Of a DNA stretch of 5,873 bases, positions 4,988 through 5,873 are shown piece after piece. The stretch is from the NCBI GenBank assembly GCA_019323665.1, contig JAHWHA010000095.1:1-5873 (forward strand), read 5' to 3'. Below the pieces are notes generated by a model. The model was not told the origin of the DNA, did not search any database, and saw only the letters and a list, made by a program, of their open reading frames with translations. The DNA comes from Candidatus Woesearchaeota archaeon (GTDB lineage: Archaea > Nanobdellota > Nanobdellia > Woesearchaeales > JAGVZT01). The position numbers and the translations under genes were made by a program. Each line of letters opens with the position of its first letter. Positions within the stretch are counted from its first letter, which is position 1.

Positions 4988-5062
4988 GTTTTTGAATTGA
5001 GGAAAAAATAGTTGCCAACAGCCATATTTAGTTTATATATAAGAATTCACCTTATAAAAGTC

Positions 5063-5083
5063 ATTCCCGCTATATATGGGAAT
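5063..5083. repeat. Inverted repeat in the divergent intergenic region
   Basis: ATTCCC (5063-5068) and GGGAAT (5078-5083) flank GCTATATAT. It lies between the zinc-ribbon promoter and the antiporter promoter, just after a second TATA-like TTATAAAAG (5052-5060). It may be a regulator binding site. As an RNA hairpin it would have only six pairs and a 9-nt loop, with a loosely T-rich tract after it, and no plus-strand gene upstream needs a terminator. Confidence 0.35.
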
Positions 5084-5115
5084 TTGTTGTTTTTGATCCT
5101 CCTCATAGAAATCAA

Positions 5116-5122
5116 TATAAAT
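5116..5122 (+). promoter_or_regulatory. Candidate TATA box for the antiporter gene
   Basis: TATAAAT on the plus strand. The usual spacing puts transcription start near 5144, just before the AGGGG at 5148-5152, so the leader would be about 15-20 bases. Other TATA-like stretches lie at 5032-5043 and 5052-5060, so the choice is not certain. Confidence 0.4.
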
Positions 5123-5147
5123 GCATACCCTTAACAACTGTTGAAAA

Positions 5148-5152
5148 AGGGG
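5148..5152 (+). promoter_or_regulatory. Possible Shine-Dalgarno sequence of the antiporter gene
   Basis: AGGGG on the plus strand. A start codon five to nine bases later would fall at 5158-5162; the in-frame codon there is ACG (5160), not ATG, GTG or TTG. A TTG at 5153 follows immediately but is in another frame. Confidence 0.3.
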
Positions 5153-5159
5153 TTGAAAA

Positions 5160-5873
5160 ACGGTAATAAATACTCTCACTGTTATCACACTTTGCCTGTG
5201 TGTCTCATTTGTTTTTTCAGAGTTATTCTTCAGAATAAAATATCCCAGGGTGATCGGGCAGATAATAGCTGGCCTGGTTCTGGGATTGCCTTTTTTCAGG
5301 TCTCTGATCTCCCAAGAGTTTATGATAGACATTCAATTCCTGGCTGATCTGGGTATTATTTTCCTGTTGCTTCTGGTTGGTTTGGAAATAAATATTGATA
5401 AATTCAAAAGAAGTGAGAAAGACACGATTATTATCGCGTTGTCAACCGTATTAGTCCCATTTGTTTTAGGGTTTATTTTTATGAAAGCGATGGGATATTC
5501 ATATGTTATTGCACTTATTGTGGGAGCCTGTTTTTCATTGACTGCTGAGGGCACCACACTAAAGATCCTTTTGGATCTTGGAGCTTTGAACACAAAAATA
5601 GGGCTGATAATTCTGGGTGCTGGTTTATTGGATGATATTTTTGAGGTTATCTTCCTTTCTGCTGTGCTTGTTATGGCTCACGAGAGTATTATTGATCTTG
5701 TATGGCTGCCTCTGAAAATTACCGTGTTTGTGATTTTTGTTGTGGTGTGTTACAAGGTATTCCCGATTCTGCTGAAACATGTGCAAAAAGAGAAATCCAA
5801 GATCACAATTTTCTCTTTTATCCTGCTTTTTGCGTTGATTGTGGCTATAATATCAGACAGTCTTGAGCTTGGG
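5160..5873 (+). CDS. CPA2-type monovalent cation:proton antiporter, N-terminal part, cut by window end
   Basis: A membrane exchanger of Na+ or K+ for H+. The frame 5157-5873 is open to the end, with about eight hydrophobic segments. It begins NTLTVITLCLCVSFVFSELF (helix 1), then KYPRVIGQIIAGLVLGLPFF, the family's R-x-P-x-V-G-E/Q-I-x-A-G-x-x-L-G signature. FLADLGIIFLLLLVGLEINI follows, as does a later helix LGAGLLDDIFEVIFL. The Asp pair at 5631-5636 is the ion-binding motif of electrogenic CPA2 members such as NapA. Helices continue to the last base. No ATG, GTG or TTG occurs in frame between the TGA at 5154 and GTG at 5250, and that GTG would remove helix 1. Coordinate 5160 (ACG) is therefore provisional; an unusual start or a one-base error in the A-run at 5156-5160 is possible. 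Confidence 0.85.

Noticed and set aside
5050..5106. Short minus-strand frame beginning ATGAGGAGG in the antiporter/zinc-ribbon gap
   Set aside because: Only 18 codons plus the stop; its SD-like AGGAGG is inside the frame rather than before it.
1..5873. Search for CRISPR arrays, insertion sequences, toxin-antitoxin or defence operons
   Set aside because: I saw no regularly spaced repeats, transposase motifs, terminal inverted repeats or defence-type domain combinations.

Overview
The window looks archaeal. It holds a tRNA gene with two introns framed by bulge-helix-bulge (BHB) folds, an archaeal-style TruD, and several genes whose A/T-rich TATA-like box lies about 25-30 bases before the start codon with no Shine-Dalgarno (SD) sequence, the usual layout of leaderless archaeal messages. 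The genes are small, tightly packed and moderately AT-rich. A DPANN-type or other uncultivated archaeon is plausible, but the lineage cannot be fixed from this sequence alone.

Layout. On the left, a minus-strand pair: an LPG-synthase-TM (flippase-like) membrane protein (70-1089) overlapping the start of a second gene cut by the window edge (1-83). Upstream on the same strand is tRNA-Arg(CCU), 1125-1365, split by a 102-nt D-loop intron and a 64-nt anticodon-loop intron. Divergent from the tRNA, across 50 bases with one central A/T core, is truD (1416-2402, plus). It converges with a Cys-rich ferredoxin (2395-2604, minus), overlapping by 8 bases. Next on the minus strand come an SRAP/YedK-type DNA-protein crosslinking protein (2641-3333), a 232-base gap with no convincing gene, a lipoprotein-like secreted protein (3566-3976), a transglutaminase-fold protein (4036-4653) and a small zinc-ribbon protein (4708-4956). 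After a 200-base divergent intergenic region, a CPA2-type cation:proton antiporter runs off the right end on the plus strand (about 5160-5873). Its frame has no ordinary start codon near its first membrane helix.

How parts may connect. TruD makes pseudouridine at U13 of tRNAs; the tRNA-Arg on its other flank has U13, and that base lies inside the BHB helix of the D-loop intron. The most unusual signal is in the second tRNA intron. It carries a TGATGA and a CTGA 42 nt apart near its two ends, the spacing of an archaeal C/D-box guide RNA, as is known for the tRNA-Trp intron of euryarchaea. The other genes look like independent housekeeping or envelope functions; no mobile element, CRISPR array or defence operon was seen.
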